Shown: positions 21,773 to 34,984, numbered from the stretch's first letter. The stretch: 64,000 bases of DNA from Rhyzopertha dominica (GCA_025024175.1 QCXZ01000041.1:31553786-31617785), one strand, 5' to 3'. Translations and numbers: made by a program. The notes: generated by a model from the sequence alone, not told the origin.

Positions 21773-21776
21773 TGCG

Positions 21777-22800
21777 GTTTATTATCAAGCTTGGCCCGCA
21801 ACGCTTCAATCTGCATTGATAAGCGAGTCGTTTCGTCATCCTGTTCGGCCATTCGAGTTTCTTCTTACAGCAAACGCGCGGTGAGATATGCAAAAGTTTG
21901 TTTACTTGGCGATACCGAATCCTACGCAATCCGGAACGCGTTACTTTTGAATAAACCGCACAGTCGCTAATTGTTTAGTTTACATCTTTTTAATTGTTTA
22001 ACTAACGACTCAATTTTCGAAACCTGTGTTACATATTTTTGTATTTAGAAAGTATGCGTGCGGTAGGTAAGCAAGGGTGGCTGGGTTAGTTACAGTTGCT
22101 GACCATATATATGTTTTTTGGTTAAAGAAGTAAAGTGTATCCAAGCGGACGTGCCCTGCTGTGAAGGGACACTTATAATTGTTCAAGTGCGTAACGAAAG
22201 TTGAAGGAATGACAGTGGAACTAAAATTTATGTGTATGGCGTGATTTTTGTAAGCTTGAATGCTATTGGAGGGATGACTGAAAAACGTTATTGGAAGTTT
22301 GAATGTAATTGGTTGGATGAGATGGAGTGGGTGGTTAATTAAGTAAGATTAGATTTTAGAAGACGAAAAACGAGGAGAATGTTGTTAGAGTCGAGAGAAA
22401 AAGGTTGTTTGTAATTCTTGTGGATCTTTGTACATAACTTGTAATATACAATTATTAGTTACACCCGTGTGTTATTGGAATCATCCTGACAATTGTTAGA
22501 TTATAACACCTGAAAAGCAATAGTATCACTGTCATTCATGAGAAACACATAAAATTTTGGCCAAATTAACTCTTTTGTCAATGAATAGTACTAATCAACT
22601 TATTCCACAGTTGAGCTGCAGTTTTGCATTTCACCAAATATCGTACTTGATCTTGCAATACTACCTGAGCACCTGAGCTCTGCAATTTTTGCTCTTCCCA
22701 CGCAGTCCATTCAGGTGTTCCGCTATCTGAAGGTTCTTTGGTGGTGTCATCAACAATCGACATCAATTATTTTGCCTCCAGTACATTGAAACACTGTGCC
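21777..22800 (-). mobile_element. Copia relic: gag N-terminal part
   Basis: The - strand frame 22766-22578 reads TAWEEQKLQSSGAQVVLQDQ and KTAAQLWNKL, the UBN2-type gag domain of copia elements, continuing with MNDSDTIAFQ to about 22505. A piece at 21845-21777 (TTRLSMQIEALRAKLDNKPQ) would read in frame into the zinc knuckle at 7785 if the errantivirus were removed. The roughly 650 bp between (about 21850-22500) begins TGTTATAATC on the - strand and has no coding. It may be another small insertion such as a solo LTR. Confidence 0.55.
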
Positions 22801-23686
22801 CTGGGCCCATATGGGCTATCACCATGAAGCCTTTTTTGTGGTTTACATTCACCTTTATCTAGGGTAAAGGTATGTAAAGGTGAGTATTCGCAGCGGACAT
22901 TTTTGACCCAATGTGAGAGTTCTAATAACAATGTGAATGTGTTAAAAGTGCTGTAAGATGTAACCTACGTAACAATAAAAGGCATGGAAATCATTAATTT
23001 TTATTCGGTATAATCTTTCATACATTCTCTACGAAATAATGCTTAACCGAAAGCGTGTGTATAGCTAGAAGAAAGTTTTTCAATTAAAATAACGAGTTAA
23101 ATATCTGTCTATAATGTAGGTTAATTCTCTTGTACGTATTTGAGACCTGTTTAGATCATAGACGCCGAGTTTTCAAAACCTAATGGGGGCTCGTTATAAA
23201 ATTGCGCCGTATCACCTCAAACATTTCTCAAGGTCAATTGTTCAAAAAGTTAAAAATGCGTTATTGCATGAAAAACAGTTTTATTAATAGAACAAAATAC
23301 TAACGCAATAAAATAAAGTAACAAACAATAATAATACACTAGCAGCAAGAACAAAATTGCATAAAACTATTTTTAAAAATTTAACAAATTCTGGCAAGAG
23401 ATTCAGCATTACATTAGCATTATCTGAGCTTTTGACAATCTCTAGGATCTTCAATAAATATTAATTATTGAAAAGGACATGTCGTCTATAAAATAACAAA
23501 ACATGATCTTGCGATGCGTGGTACTCAAATTATACCATTTTCAAGTAGTAAAAATGTGTTACAACGGTCAACGATGTAGATCATTTAACATTTAGTGAAA
23601 CATGAGCTGCTCTTCAGCTTGCTTCAGGTAATGGGTTATAAATGTAAGTCAAAATGTGGAAGGTAGACGGACTGACTATCATGAAT
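22801..23686. other. Non-coding AT-rich interval
   Basis: No ORF, repeat family or RNA gene was recognised between the copia gag piece and the Penelope-like element. Confidence 0.4.
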
Positions 23687-23745
23687 TATGACACTAGAAG
23701 GTTATGGGAATAGCAGTCACTAATAAAGAGAAAAATACTTCAATT

Positions 23746-23783
23746 CAGTCAAGCTTTCGGATGATTTTATCCTTCTTCAGGGC
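23746..23783 (-). ncRNA. Hammerhead-like motif in Penelope terminal repeat
   Basis: The - strand has CCCTGAAGA, a stem GGAT/ATCC around AAAATC, then GAAAGCTTGAC. CUGANGA and GAAA are the invariant hammerhead parts, and Penelope terminal repeats are known to carry hammerheads. The inverted partner (25577-25611, + strand) has GAAT instead of GAAA and is probably dead. Confidence 0.6.
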
Positions 23784-24034
23784 GCTAAAAGATTACACAA
23801 CAAAAGGATACATTGTAGAAAGTTAACTTAAAAAAAACTTACATTGAGTCGAGGTTAATATTAAATAGGTATGTTCATCCAGATACATGGTCCTTTAATA
23901 AATTGCAGCATATGAAAAATTCGACGATTAAATTTATATCACAATACGCTAAAGATTAATAGTTATAACAAAATGGGAACACATGTGTTTTTACAGAAGA
24001 ACAAAGTGACGATCAATTGACAACGATTAAAAAA

Positions 24035-24421
24035 TTATTTGAAAGTATGAATAAGGTAAGTATAAATTTTTGATAAACCCTCAATATCTGACCTTTTATT
24101 AATACTATGAATTTCTCTATTAATGTACATCATTTCTAAAAACAATATTTTCATCAAATTCGGTTCAGTACAGATAATTTTGACATCATTAAAATTAAAA
24201 GAATGACTGTTGTTCGTACAATGTTCGGTTAATACAGATTTATTAGATTTAAGACGTATATCTCTCATTTGTTCTTCCATCCTTTTTTCTAAATACCTAC
24301 CAGTCTGTCCGATATAACATGCAGAACACGAGATGCAACCAATCTTATAAACAATATTAGATCTTAAATTATTAGGAATCTTATCCTTGACATTAGAAAA
24401 GACGGATGCGACACTAACCAC
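24035..24421 (-). pseudogene. Penelope GIY-YIG endonuclease domain
   Basis: The frame reads NIVYKIGCISCSACYIGQTG, RYLEKRMEEQ, LTEHCTNNSHSF and ILFLEMMYI. It holds the VYKI...YIGQT core, an Arg/Lys-rich helix and the conserved Glu of GIY-YIG nucleases, preceded by the CxxC typical of Penelope. It overlaps the RT frame in another phase (24364-24421), so a frameshift is needed to join them. Confidence 0.85.
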
Positions 24422-25300
24422 GGTACTAAAGGAAAACTTGATGTTAGGATATCATTAATAATATTGATGATTCTCTCAGTTAGGTCCTCTATGTAAAGTA
24501 AGTTACATAACAGCATAGGTGTGGATAAGTTGTTATTAGCAATATTATGATTTAAAGACATAGTTGAAGAGTGATCTGTATTTTTCCTGGCATCAAATGA
24601 ATGTATACACTTATTAACGAAATATAAGGGACATGAATATGAATTTTCCATTAAAATTAATTTTAGTTTATCAATATTATTTTTAATTAACGAAGGGTGG
24701 GAAATACGTACTACTCTATTGTAAAGACATTGTACTAAGTTAACCTTCATACTCGTTTTATGGTAGGAGTAAAAATTTAGATATCTACCAGATGCACAGG
24801 GTTTGATATACCAATCAATTAATATTGTATTGTTATTAGTTCTTATTTGTCGAGTGTCAAGGAAAGGTATATTACAATTAGATTCTAATTCAATTGTAAA
24901 TTGTGTAGAGGTATGTACATTATTATTAAATACTTCTAGTAGTTCTTCATTCTTTCCCTTCGGAATTGCCATCACTAAGTCATCAACGTATTTAACTATA
25001 AATGGCAACTCAAATGACAACAGGGAAATAGCATTGTTAAGGATCCAATCCATAACATACAATGAAATAATTGGAGAAATGTTATTACCCATAGGTGTTC
25101 CATAGACCTGTCTATAAAAACAGTTATTAAAAGAGAAATAGACATTATCAAACACTAAAGAGATCGCCAAAATAAAAATTTGTAAAGACATTTTACAATT
25201 AGTTGAAATCAAAATCAAACGGTATATTTGTAAACAATGATACGACATCTAAACTAACCAATACATAACCTTGAGGCAATTGGAAATCGTTAAATTTTGA
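24364..25300 (-). pseudogene. Penelope RT domain
   Basis: It begins with VLVSLDVVSLFTNIP at about 25290-25245 (ended by a stop), then YRQVYGTPMGNNISPIISLY and the catalytic FIVKYVDDLVMAIP (about 25010-24960), and then the linker to about 24420. The thumb region IPFLDTRQIRT-like sequence follows the active site. There is one frame break near 25230 and another at 24400. The active-site YVDD is intact. Confidence 0.85.
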
Positions 25301-25672
25301 AAACTCAAAAGAATCTTTGATGTAATAGGGATTATTGTAATCGTATGAGCTTGACAAAATCTTGGATAGAAATATAGGTAGATAAACAAGATGTTGGAGA
25401 ATTCATCGAAGAAATAATAGGTCTGACAGACAGGGTCTGCTTATGTTGTACTTTAGGTAAGGCGTAAAACTTTGCAATGTATCTGGGTGAACATACCTAT
25501 TTAATATTAACCTCTCCTCAATGTATTTTTTTAAGTTGTTTCTACAGTGTATTCTTTTGCTGTGTAATCTTTTAGCGCCCTGAAGAAGGAATAAAATCAT
25601 TCCGAATTGAAAAGAGTTTTTCCTCTTTATTAGTGACTGCTATCGCTATTCCCATAACCTTCTAGTGTCATA

Positions 25673-26604
25673 AATATGTCATTTTATATTTTTATATACG
25701 AAAATAAAAATAAATGAATTAATACAAAAGCAGCACATTACTAGGTGTCTAGCCGATTTGACAGGCCACATAGAATATTCAGACCTAGAAAGCGCATGTA
25801 CCTTGCAATCGTTCAGATTCTTAGTAAACATTTAGTGGTTGCCTCGTTTGGTGTTAACGTCTCTTATTGCATCATTAGTACCTACCACAAAAATAAACTT
25901 GTATGTTTGCCAAAATGTTTGGTTGTTTCACATGTAGAAAAACTCCCTGTGGGTTCAAGTACCACTTATACATAAATTGTTTTGTAAGGACACAAACCAT
26001 ACTTTTGTAAATGTACATACTACGCGCTCGTGGTATATAGTGATTTGTATTTTTCTTAAATTAAACAAAGTTATTTACTTGCATCTCGTAATTTAGATAA
26101 ATATATGATATTACTAACATACTAACAATTTAATGCTGCACAGAATTTTCTATGTACAATTTTTCCTTGAAGCACGCCTNNCGCCACAAAATTATTTGTA
26201 GTATTACATTCTTTTTTATTTTACTCATAAAAGTGTTGTCAAATAAATAAGTGTAAGGTTAAGAAGGGGGCTTGGGCCGCGGAGCCCCAATGTTTAGATC
26301 CAATTATTTTGAAGTGTGTTTTCTGAATTAATAAAACAGCAGTCAACTTTCTATGCTTAAGTACCATTTATTGTTTAACGTTTTTTACATTATGCATACA
26401 CGATAATGCTTACTAGATATTGAACTCCTGTACTGATCTACAGTAAAAAATGAGTCGTTAGAACGCAACATTACTCCATTTAACGCGATACATATTTACA
26501 CAAACCATTTCGTTGTTAAAACTAAAGAGTCCTTTTCGCGAATCGATTGTGCTATGTAATAATAAAAACCACGTGCCCCAGACGACTTTTTAACAATATT
26601 CAAA
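25673..26604. other. Non-coding; 3' flank of the receptor gene
   Basis: No genes were recognised. For the receptor gene on the - strand, an AATAAA lies at 26367-26372 (- strand), about 235 bp after its stop. The ORF at 25745-25975 has no recognisable similarity. Confidence 0.4.
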
Positions 26605-26829
26605 TCACGCAGTTTCCGGACTTCTGCAAAGTATTGTCGTCGTACTGATTATGGTTATCAGCAGGAAGACCCCCAGGAGTAGTCTGTCGAGGACTATCGA
26701 CGCTTGCTTCCATTCCAACTCGGTCAGTTCTCTTCGGTCTTGTTCCGCCAGTCGCTGCTCGTTGCGGTCGATGCTGGCGTGAACCTTGTTCAGGATCCGT
26801 ATGATTTGATTCTCGAAAGGATCTGCCAC
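26605..26829 (-). CDS. Nicotinic acetylcholine receptor-type subunit, terminal exon (TM4)
   Basis: After a 3' splice site (TGTGGCAG before 26829) the exon reads DPFENQIIRILNKVHASIDR, a charged amphipathic helix, and then WKQASIVLDRLLLGVFLLIT with a hydrophobic TM4 and the ending TTILCRSPETA. WK-x5-DRL-L followed by a TM helix and a short tail with Cys is the hallmark of nAChR subunits. It begins in phase 1 (AT CCT), matching the upstream exon that ends in one spare G. It would form the last membrane helix of a pentameric ligand-gated ion channel. Stop is TGA at 26605-26607. Confidence 0.8.
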   Translation of the reverse strand: MADPFENQIIRILNKVHASIDRNEQRLAEQDRRELTELEWKQASIVLDRLLLGVFLLITIISTTTILCRSPETA

Positions 26830-29800
26830 ATGAAACAACAAGGACGCATTAGCCTAGTAAATGACGTGGTCGTCATTGTAGATCTACTCCGAATTGGTTG
26901 TATATTGCGATCGGGATGGTGTTGGGGGTTGTGTTTACGCCTAGCAATCAAGGTGTTAGGGCCAGCTGGGCTATGTATGACTGAATGACAGAAGTTTGCA
27001 TTTTGGATGTGTCGTAAAAAATGAAATCATGTATTTTGATGATAATAATATACTCTTAAGTAACAGGCAAAGAAACTGTGATGAGATAAAACTGCCTTAT
27101 AGCTAAACGGTATTTATTACACTAACACATATTTTACAAAAAATGTAAAATATGAACGCACATCAAAACGGTTTTCGCAGTCAGTAGTGCATTTTTGGGA
27201 ACAAATTTAATTGTGAAAGCATCTAGGTACTACCTTCTTTGATGTTCACACGCTATTTTCAATTTCCCATTTTTAGCAATTTCAGCAAACCTGTATATCT
27301 CGATTACCATTTACGTTTTCAAAAAAAAATTTTAGTCCGATTTTAGGTATAATTCAAGCAGTATAATTGCAATTTTTTGTTATCATTTGATTTTAAAATA
27401 TGACATTTGTATATTTTTAATGGGTCGAGTATATTTTTCATTCTAAAATAGGTAGATTTTTTTCTGATTTCGAATTGCATTCGCCATTTGGCTATGATTA
27501 GTAAATAAAACAATAGAAAAACATCGCGTCTTGATATTTCGATAGTTAGGCAAAATCAGAACACCTGATTGATGTAAATAGTTAATTTAAATATATTAAA
27601 CCGTTTGAACGAATACACACGTTACATCTCTTGACTATTGTATTTATAGGTCTAGAAATCCTAGATCCTATTCTAATCATGCACAACCAGATATTGTTTT
27701 TAAGTCTTCAAGTGTGTTAATTATTTATTTTATACGTAAACTTCGTTCTTTAAATATCCCTATAAAAAGAAATCTGGAGATCTTGGAAGTTATCTGTTTA
27801 TACCGTGTGCCAGTTCACTATTAGTGAAATCTGTCACTCAAATGCTCCCCAAGAGTTATGAGCTGCAGATTCTTCTTGTTGAAACCATAATATCCTAAAA
27901 TTATATGAGTTTTCTTCTAGAAATTGCAGATACAGGTTTGCGGTAAAATTTTTTCGTAATAGTAGGTAATACAACCTATTTTTTTTTCAGAAAATATAAG
28001 ACTTTAACACCAAACCTTCCCAGTGTATGTTGGTTAGTGCTAACATGTCTGTACTTATCCGACCGAAATCGTTTGCTATGTGTGTTAAATATTCCGTCAT
28101 TTAAGCGTGCTTCGTCTGAGTAAATAATTTATTATAAAAGTCGGTGTCTTCCTGTCTCGTTGCAAATACCCATTGCAAAACACCAACCTTCCTTACGTCA
28201 TCGCCTGGATGCAAGCAATTTTATAACCTAAACATGTATGGTCTATACCTACCTATTTCAACAATTTATACAGGGTTTCTATAAATGATTCATGCAACGC
28301 AGGCAATGTTGATTTCTGAATTCTTTGTGTCGCCTTTTTGTAACTGCTGCCAAGCTAAAATAAGCACGGCGATAGCACTGAAGGTTGCAGATCAAGTTAC
28401 AGTCACGAAGTTGATGGCTTTATAAAGATTTTCCAACAATTTACTGTTCTATTTTTCTGTAAATGGTAAGAAATTGCAATAATTGTTGGTATAGTAGGCT
28501 TCTGGTACCCTCTACAAGTTAAACTGTGTCACCCCACAGCTCCGAAACGTGAGCTTCCTGCAACCTTAAAGTTGATTAACCCACAAAACACTACAGAATA
28601 TGATGGTAGTAACTCCCACGTATTTTCTCATATTAAAATATATCAAATAATTCAACAACTAACTGATGACAAGTATACGTCAAAGCAATAATTGTGTTCA
28701 CTTTCCTGAGAGGCGGCAAACTAATTTAATCGATAATTTCCGTAAGCGCCCTGCATGCATGAGTCATTTATAGAAACCGTGTATAACTATATTGTAACTA
28801 TGTTCTTCTAAGTTCTTACAATACTGATTGAAATCAGATCGAAAATGAATCCTAAGCATGCCTTTTTTCATAAACTCTAAAAATCAAATTTATGCAGTTT
28901 AAGTAGTACAACGTAAAGTCGCGGAGTGCTAATAATTGTTGTTACATATAGGTAAACAGCGAAACGTCAAATAAAGCACTGTTATTCTATTAATTGCTTT
29001 CTTTATTACTAATCATGGCCAAATGACAGCTGCAACACTGAAGATACATAATGTTATGTTTTAAATTTCTAAGTTTTTGAAAATATAGTCAGCATATGTA
29101 CTTATATATACAGGGTGTTCCGCATTGTGTGGGCAACTTCTCAGAATCTAAAAACTGGTGTAAAAAGAACCCCATTTTACAGTATAGCGTTTTTTTTTAA
29201 ATAACGCCGGCCTACTGAGATATTCACTCTTAAACATGGGGAAAGAGAAACAGTTTCTAAAAAATATCTCTTAGACCGGTTTATATAATTTCATCGAATT
29301 TTGATCATTATTTAAAATGGAAGCCGTTAAAATGATTCACACATTTTTTCAGTCTTTGGGCTTTGTAAACAAAAAAAAGATACTGTTTGTTCGTGTGGCT
29401 AAAATTGACACTCCGAGAAAATTGCAGTTGAATGTTAGGGTTCACATTTTTACTGCTTAACTAAATCATTTTGTTGTTATCAAATTGGCCGTGATAAATA
29501 ATAAAACTATATTAGTTGTCACTGTTACATTGACATTTTGACAACACCTTACATTATTTGTTGCAAACATTCTGAAATAATAATAAACGAATATTCTTAT
29601 AAATGGGTACGTTGACATGCGTAATATCCTATAATTGAAACTTTATATTTGGAAATCGCCTGTTGTAAGAATCATGAATTTTATTTTAAAATGTTAAAAT
29701 TTTTACAGATATGAGAAGTGATTAATCACAATTTTTATTATTTATCACAGCCTTAATTATTATTAATTAATTAATTATCCTTGACCACTTGGCATTTTAC

Positions 29801-30943
29801 ATAAAGAAAAATTATTAATGAAGTAAGTAAGTGGATGACGAAGCCGATTAGGATAATGAAGCTTAAGTGTTAGAATCAAAGAAAAACAAAACACTTGTCG
29901 CATAGAGTTCCAATGAAACTATATCAATCTTTTGGTTCATTCCAAGCAGGCATTGAAGTAAGGTCAAATATAGAATTATTCACATTTTTTGTTATAAAAA
30001 GTGATCAAAAAATTTGTTGTATAAAAATTGTAAAGCATTCTATAGATGGATTTGGGTTAAAACAATTTTCCCAAAATTTAAAAATGTTAAGACCCGCTTA
30101 GAGCTGCGAAAAAGCATAGTACATTTAAAAAGGTACAATCTGCATGAAACGTAATGTGACAAATATGTAGTCAAATACTGTATACTTCCTTATAATTATC
30201 GCGCGTATATTTCTAAATATCAGTCTATAATATCAACCAAGTTTGTTTCATTACTGTGTCCAATTGTTCTAAGATTGCTAAAATCAACCAAAATATCTTT
30301 TAATTTAGTTGGTGTTGACTAGTTTCAAGAAGGATGTATATTTTATTGCTCAAAAAGGAAAAGTAGTGTGTGCACAGATACTATAGATATAAAACGTACA
30401 CTTCCAAGTAATCGGCGCTCTTAAAAAACACAGATCAAGCAATCGATGGTTTTCTCTTTCTAACAAAAAAATTTAGTTTGTATAACTTGATAAACATTTG
30501 ACATTTGGCCTGATTGACGTAATCGCCCTTTATCGCACAGCGAAAATACGATGCTATTACTTTTACCTGTGATTGACATAGGTACCGTTAATTGATTCTA
30601 CAAAAATGTTTACAATCTCAGCGTAAAGTGCTAACGAAACTCGTTTGACAATCGACTGTCACGTGACACGTCAATGTTCAGTTAGTTGCACTAGTACTGC
30701 GACGTAGGTTCACACGAACAAAAACCATAACCTGCTTACTTGACCCGTTTTTTATGAACGCCCGTTACTAGTATACAAATAAACCTAATAAGTGTGGTGA
30801 TGCCGCACTACGTAGCAAGTAGACTTTTAGAAGTGAGAATATTTTTTAATAATTTGTTTGATAATGCCAGGTAGTGCTTCAATATATCAAAATAAGTAAT
30901 AAAAAACTGAAAGAGTACGATGTCTATCTTCAATTAAACCTAC
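26830..30943 (-). other. Intron of the receptor gene (4.1 kb)
   Basis: GTAGGT donor next to 30944 and AG acceptor next to 26829. It contains a 0.5 kb MITE (28267-28785) and a repeat end starting TACAGGGTGTTCC near 29110. The rest shows nothing recognisable. The ORF at 29895-30101 is not supported. Confidence 0.6.
28267..28785. mobile_element. MITE-like element with about 37-bp terminal inverted repeats
   Basis: The left end TACAGGGTTTCTATAAATGA matches the inverted right end TACACGGTTTCTATAAATGA, extending through CATGCA. TATA abuts both ends. It is about 520 bp with no coding, so it is a non-autonomous DNA transposon. Confidence 0.75.
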
Positions 30944-31085
30944 CCAAGTCGTCACTACGATGACGTGGAAGAAATCTGGGAGACCTCTGCTGCCTTTGCT
31001 GTAGGCAATAACCATCTTCTTGCGGAAGCTTGTCTGCCCATGGCCACGGGCAATCTAACCGAGTTCCGGTTTGAGGGTTGATCTC
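30944..31085 (-). CDS. nAChR-type subunit, intracellular-loop exon
   Basis: The 142-bp exon runs between acceptor TTTACAG|GAG (31086) and donor TTGG|GTAGGT (30943). It encodes 47 codons plus one base in an open frame (starting EINPQTGTRLDCPWPWADKL, ending HRSDDL), polar and Arg/Gln-rich. Its start phase 0 fits the end of exon 46432-46628, and its end phase 1 fits the start of exon 26829. This supports it as the M3-M4 loop exon. The loop would be short, as in divergent insect subunits. Confidence 0.7.
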
Positions 31086-33699
31086 CTGTAAACAATTCAT
31101 TCGTTTAACACAACGCAAATTCATAGTTTTAAGTTATCGCTAAAGGGTATGCATGGTCACAGTTAGTATTCAATATCCTTCATCACTGAGGTCATGGCGA
31201 TAAACTTGTCTGCTCCCTGCTATGCTATGTTTTATCAGGGTTACACGGAAGTTGTAGTTTGGGATTTGGCGGCAAATCGATACGTCTTGTAAAGAGCTGT
31301 TTGATATAGGTTTGCTCTAGTCTTCTGGGGTTTTCAGACTGACATCCAGAATGGGAAACAGTAATTTGTGTTCTGGCTTGCTCTTATAATTTGTTTTCCA
31401 AGAAAAAAGGTTGTATCTAGTACATAAGCATCTTGATTTTTATTACCTTTGTGTTATGTAAATAAATAGTAGAATAAAAAAACTCATATAACGCATGATC
31501 TCAGAAGCTGCTTCTACTGCCGGATAGAAAAGGAGCGTATTGTAAACCAAACTTTATTAGCCTGTTTTATTCCACGTCGTTCATTCCTTAATTCCTAACG
31601 TAACGTTTTTTGATAAACACTGTATAAAGAAATAACCACCCATCACATTTGCAAACTGACAAATACATAATGCATAACTCATAATAAATAAGTACATATT
31701 TCTTTGTAACATAAAATAAATAAACATCTTACGTTCAACATGAAATGAAATTTTTAAGTTGTAGCTATATGATAGCACACAACAAACTACAATATCAAAT
31801 ACTGCTTTAATGCAATAGCATTGATCGAAGTTGTTTTCATGCAGAGGACCTGATAAAGTCAAACAAAGTCTTCCGACAGATTATACTGAATCGGAAATAG
31901 CTTAAGTCTGGGCATTATTGGATAGCAGTGGATAGCAATGTTTAATTGTTTTCTCGATACTTTTTTACAAGATATCAGCACGAGATTTATTAAGATTTTT
32001 CTTAAACAATTTATCTTGTCAAAACAAATATTTATTTTGCAATTTTTATTATATTTTGGGGTTTACTGTATGTGAATACCTGGCTGGAACTAAAATAAAT
32101 CTTCAGAAATATCTAATTTAATTTAGAGCTGTTCCTAAGTGGTGAAAATAAATCACTTAAACCCTGCTTGCTCCAACTGTTATAATTTACACCCGCTGTG
32201 CTAAACGTGTCCAAGAATAAGAACACAATCTGGGAAAGTATATCGTTAATACAAAAATATCATTAGTAGTAAAAACGAATATTAGAATTGATAAGAATTA
32301 GCGATAACAGTCTTTTAGCACAGAAAAAATAATGTTAAAACTAATGCATTACTTTTTTTAAGTATATCATTACTTTCTAAAAAAAGTAATCTGTAATTGT
32401 AATTTATAACTATTCTGCTTAAGTAATGAGGAATTGTAATGAATTACTATTTAAAAGTATTTGTTCCAATCACTTTGAAATATATAAGAAAAGCAATTGC
32501 ACAAATTTTCCAGTCTAAAAATGCTCATGCTCTTTTCAACCCTACAGCCGCTCAGCATAGCTCGCAAATACCGTGGTTCCGCGTAAAGAACGTGTACGCG
32601 CAATTTATATTAGCTTGATTTATCCTGAAAACAACAGTGTTCCACAGTTGCATAGTGAGTGTAAGATTGATTATACTGCTGTGTGTACAAGATTTATTAA
32701 ACTCAATACGTTAGCACGAAGAAAGTAATGAGACCATCTTGTCGAGTTTTTTAAGGCAGCTGAAAACCCCTTTGTGCCTAATGATATTGCTTTTTACGAG
32801 ATAAGTGGCTACGTCGGAGAAAAATGAGACGGCCTGCCGCATTATCTCAAGTTCTGTTGAGTTTGTGGCGTAATTATAGAATGGCCTGGGAAACTCCGCC
32901 AAATAGAAAATGATGTTGCACAAAACTTTCTAATGGAATCATTACAGATACTTTTAAAGATGTATACTTCTTTAGGTTACTTTTTGGTCGTAATTTTTAG
33001 ATTAGCTAATATAATATGTGACTTGTTTAGCAAGTAGTTATTTTGTAACAGGAACATGCCTCCGACGTTGGAATGGATAATTAATTTTTGCAAATTTAGA
33101 GACCCTTAAAAATGTTTTTGCTACTGTAACTTATTTCAAAACTAAAACGCGCATAGAGGTTTCAAAACAACTTGATGCTTACGTACACATTTAGAATTGA
33201 TCAACTGCTGCAGCGCCGTGCTTTGATAGTTACATATTAATTTTTTTAAATTAAACATCCTTGTTTTCATCGTATACGGAAAAACAAATAAAATATTCTT
33301 AAATGGACTAAAAAAATCCAGTTATATTAAAAAATGGATGGAGTTCTTAAGTTTCTGGCCGCAAACAATAAAACTGACTGAAATTAATAGAAAACCGACA
33401 CAGTGAAATTTAATAATTTCTGCATGAACCAATCAATCCTTACAAATTAAGCATTCCGTCTTCCGTCTTCTATAGTTTAATAAAGTTTGGCGCTTTAAAA
33501 AGAAGTTTGGAAAAGAATTCAAAACTATTAAATAAAAATGTAGACCGATTACTTAAAATAAATACATAAAATTATGTACAATGCTAACATAAATGAAAAA
33601 ACAAACATATTTTCATCTCAGTAAATTATATAAAGGTGTTAGTGTTTGAATTAAAAACAGGTTTGGTAATTAAGTGTAAATGTGGGGGGGGGTTCCTTA

Positions 33700-33820
33700 T
33701 AGCCATTAACAAGCAAAAAACCAATACGGTAAATAAGAGCGGTATTTACCAACTAAAACGCGTGCAATGTGATATTGTATATATAGGACAATCGGATAGA
33801 GCGGAGCCTTCGACGGTCTG
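33700..33820 (+). pseudogene. Penelope GIY-YIG fragment
   Basis: The frame reads NKSGIYQLKRVQCDIVYIGQ, the opening GIY...YIG of the Penelope endonuclease, and then ends. No RT lies near it, so it is an isolated fragment. Confidence 0.65.
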
Positions 33821-34089
33821 ACGGGCCTGGCTCTGCATCCATTCTACTGCTGTAACGTCAAACTAGAAACAGAATGATATACATGGAGTTTTACGGCGTA
33901 GTATGCAATTTGTTAGAGAAATTAAGCAATTGCAGTGTAATTTTAGGAGCATTTAACAATTTGTCGTTGTCTTTAAGAGGGGCGTTTACCTAGAGCGAAT
34001 CGGGTCATTTTAAGCACCTACCGTTTTACATTTTACCGAGTTATTCGAAACTTTTTCGAAGTGAAATTTCGACATGGCAATGACAANAG

Positions 34090-34248
34090 ATGTAGCTACA
34101 ACGTAGAGTTCGAGTTTTTTCTGAATTTGGTACGGTAATGTAAATATTTGTTGTTATATTTTGCTTAAAAATGCGTATATTTGGCGAGCTATTTCTCGAA
34201 AACTAAGGCACATAAAGGAAAAACTCGAACTCCACGTTGTAGCTACAT
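34090..34248. mobile_element. Hairpin MITE, 159 bp with 30-bp inverted ends
   Basis: ATGTAGCTACAACGTAGAGT at the left matches the reverse complement of the right end with one difference over 30 bp. The 100-bp middle is non-coding. It is a small non-autonomous palindromic element. Confidence 0.75.
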
Positions 34249-34984
34249 ATTTCTTTGTACACTACCAAAAACATGAGCACGATAAATAAGTAAAAACATT
34301 CAAAAAATCTAAAACCGCAAACCCTTTCGCACGAGCCCGTCACGAGAGCGGAATGCCAATGCCCATCCCTACCAGGTCCGTCGCGTGGTATCCAGTGAAC
34401 AGTGAGGCTAAGATACAATCCTGTCGGGAACGATCGAGCGGTATACAATCTATTCCGATATGACTGAATTTCTAAGATTGTATGTCTAATTACACGTGAC
34501 AAGTTTAATGTTAAAAGCTCTTTCACATTAATTTACTGTCTGCCAAAGCAATGGGGAGGCGGAAGGAAAATTATTATAAAAGTTCCGCCAGAAATCATAG
34601 TCGACATGCAGTTAGAATGAAATGTTATATAGTTCATATTTACAGAAATAAATGGGTTATCCCATATTTTGAATAACCTGGTATAATATCATAGTATGTT
34701 ACTAATATCATGCTTACTTTTTTATGCACACCCTACAACAACAATTTTCCGAATATTAGTTTAGCCCGTCTGTTGCTCGTACGATCTTTGCGTGATTTCA
34801 ACCTATCGGCTACCCTCTTACGTCCCATGTCCCGCTGATAATATGGGTTGCATAGTTTACATTTCTGCCCGATTGCTCCAAGTAAATGCCTCTCTTAAGG
34901 ACTACTACTATTTCTGGTACCTATACTCATGTGTTCACAGCAGGCGCTTCCCTTTGGTAATATGATATAAAGTATATGTCTTAC

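Larger units (their letters stand above)
23687..25672 (-). mobile_element. Penelope-like retroelement with inverted terminal repeats
   Basis: Terminal repeats of about 195-200 bp in inverted orientation lie at 23687-23888 and 25478-25672, starting TATGACACTAGAAGGTTATGGGAATAGC. Between them, on the - strand, are RT and GIY-YIG endonuclease. This is the standard Penelope layout. The internal length is short (about 1.6 kb), so the N-terminal part is missing. Frameshifts separate the domains. Both terminal repeats contain a hammerhead-type sequence. Confidence 0.85.

Noticed and set aside
21850..22500. A complete LTR of another element
   Set aside because: A TGTTA-type start is visible, but no matching end, second LTR or primer site was found.
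32711..32923. A 70-codon - strand ORF that might be a transposase piece
   Set aside because: No motif could be named with confidence.
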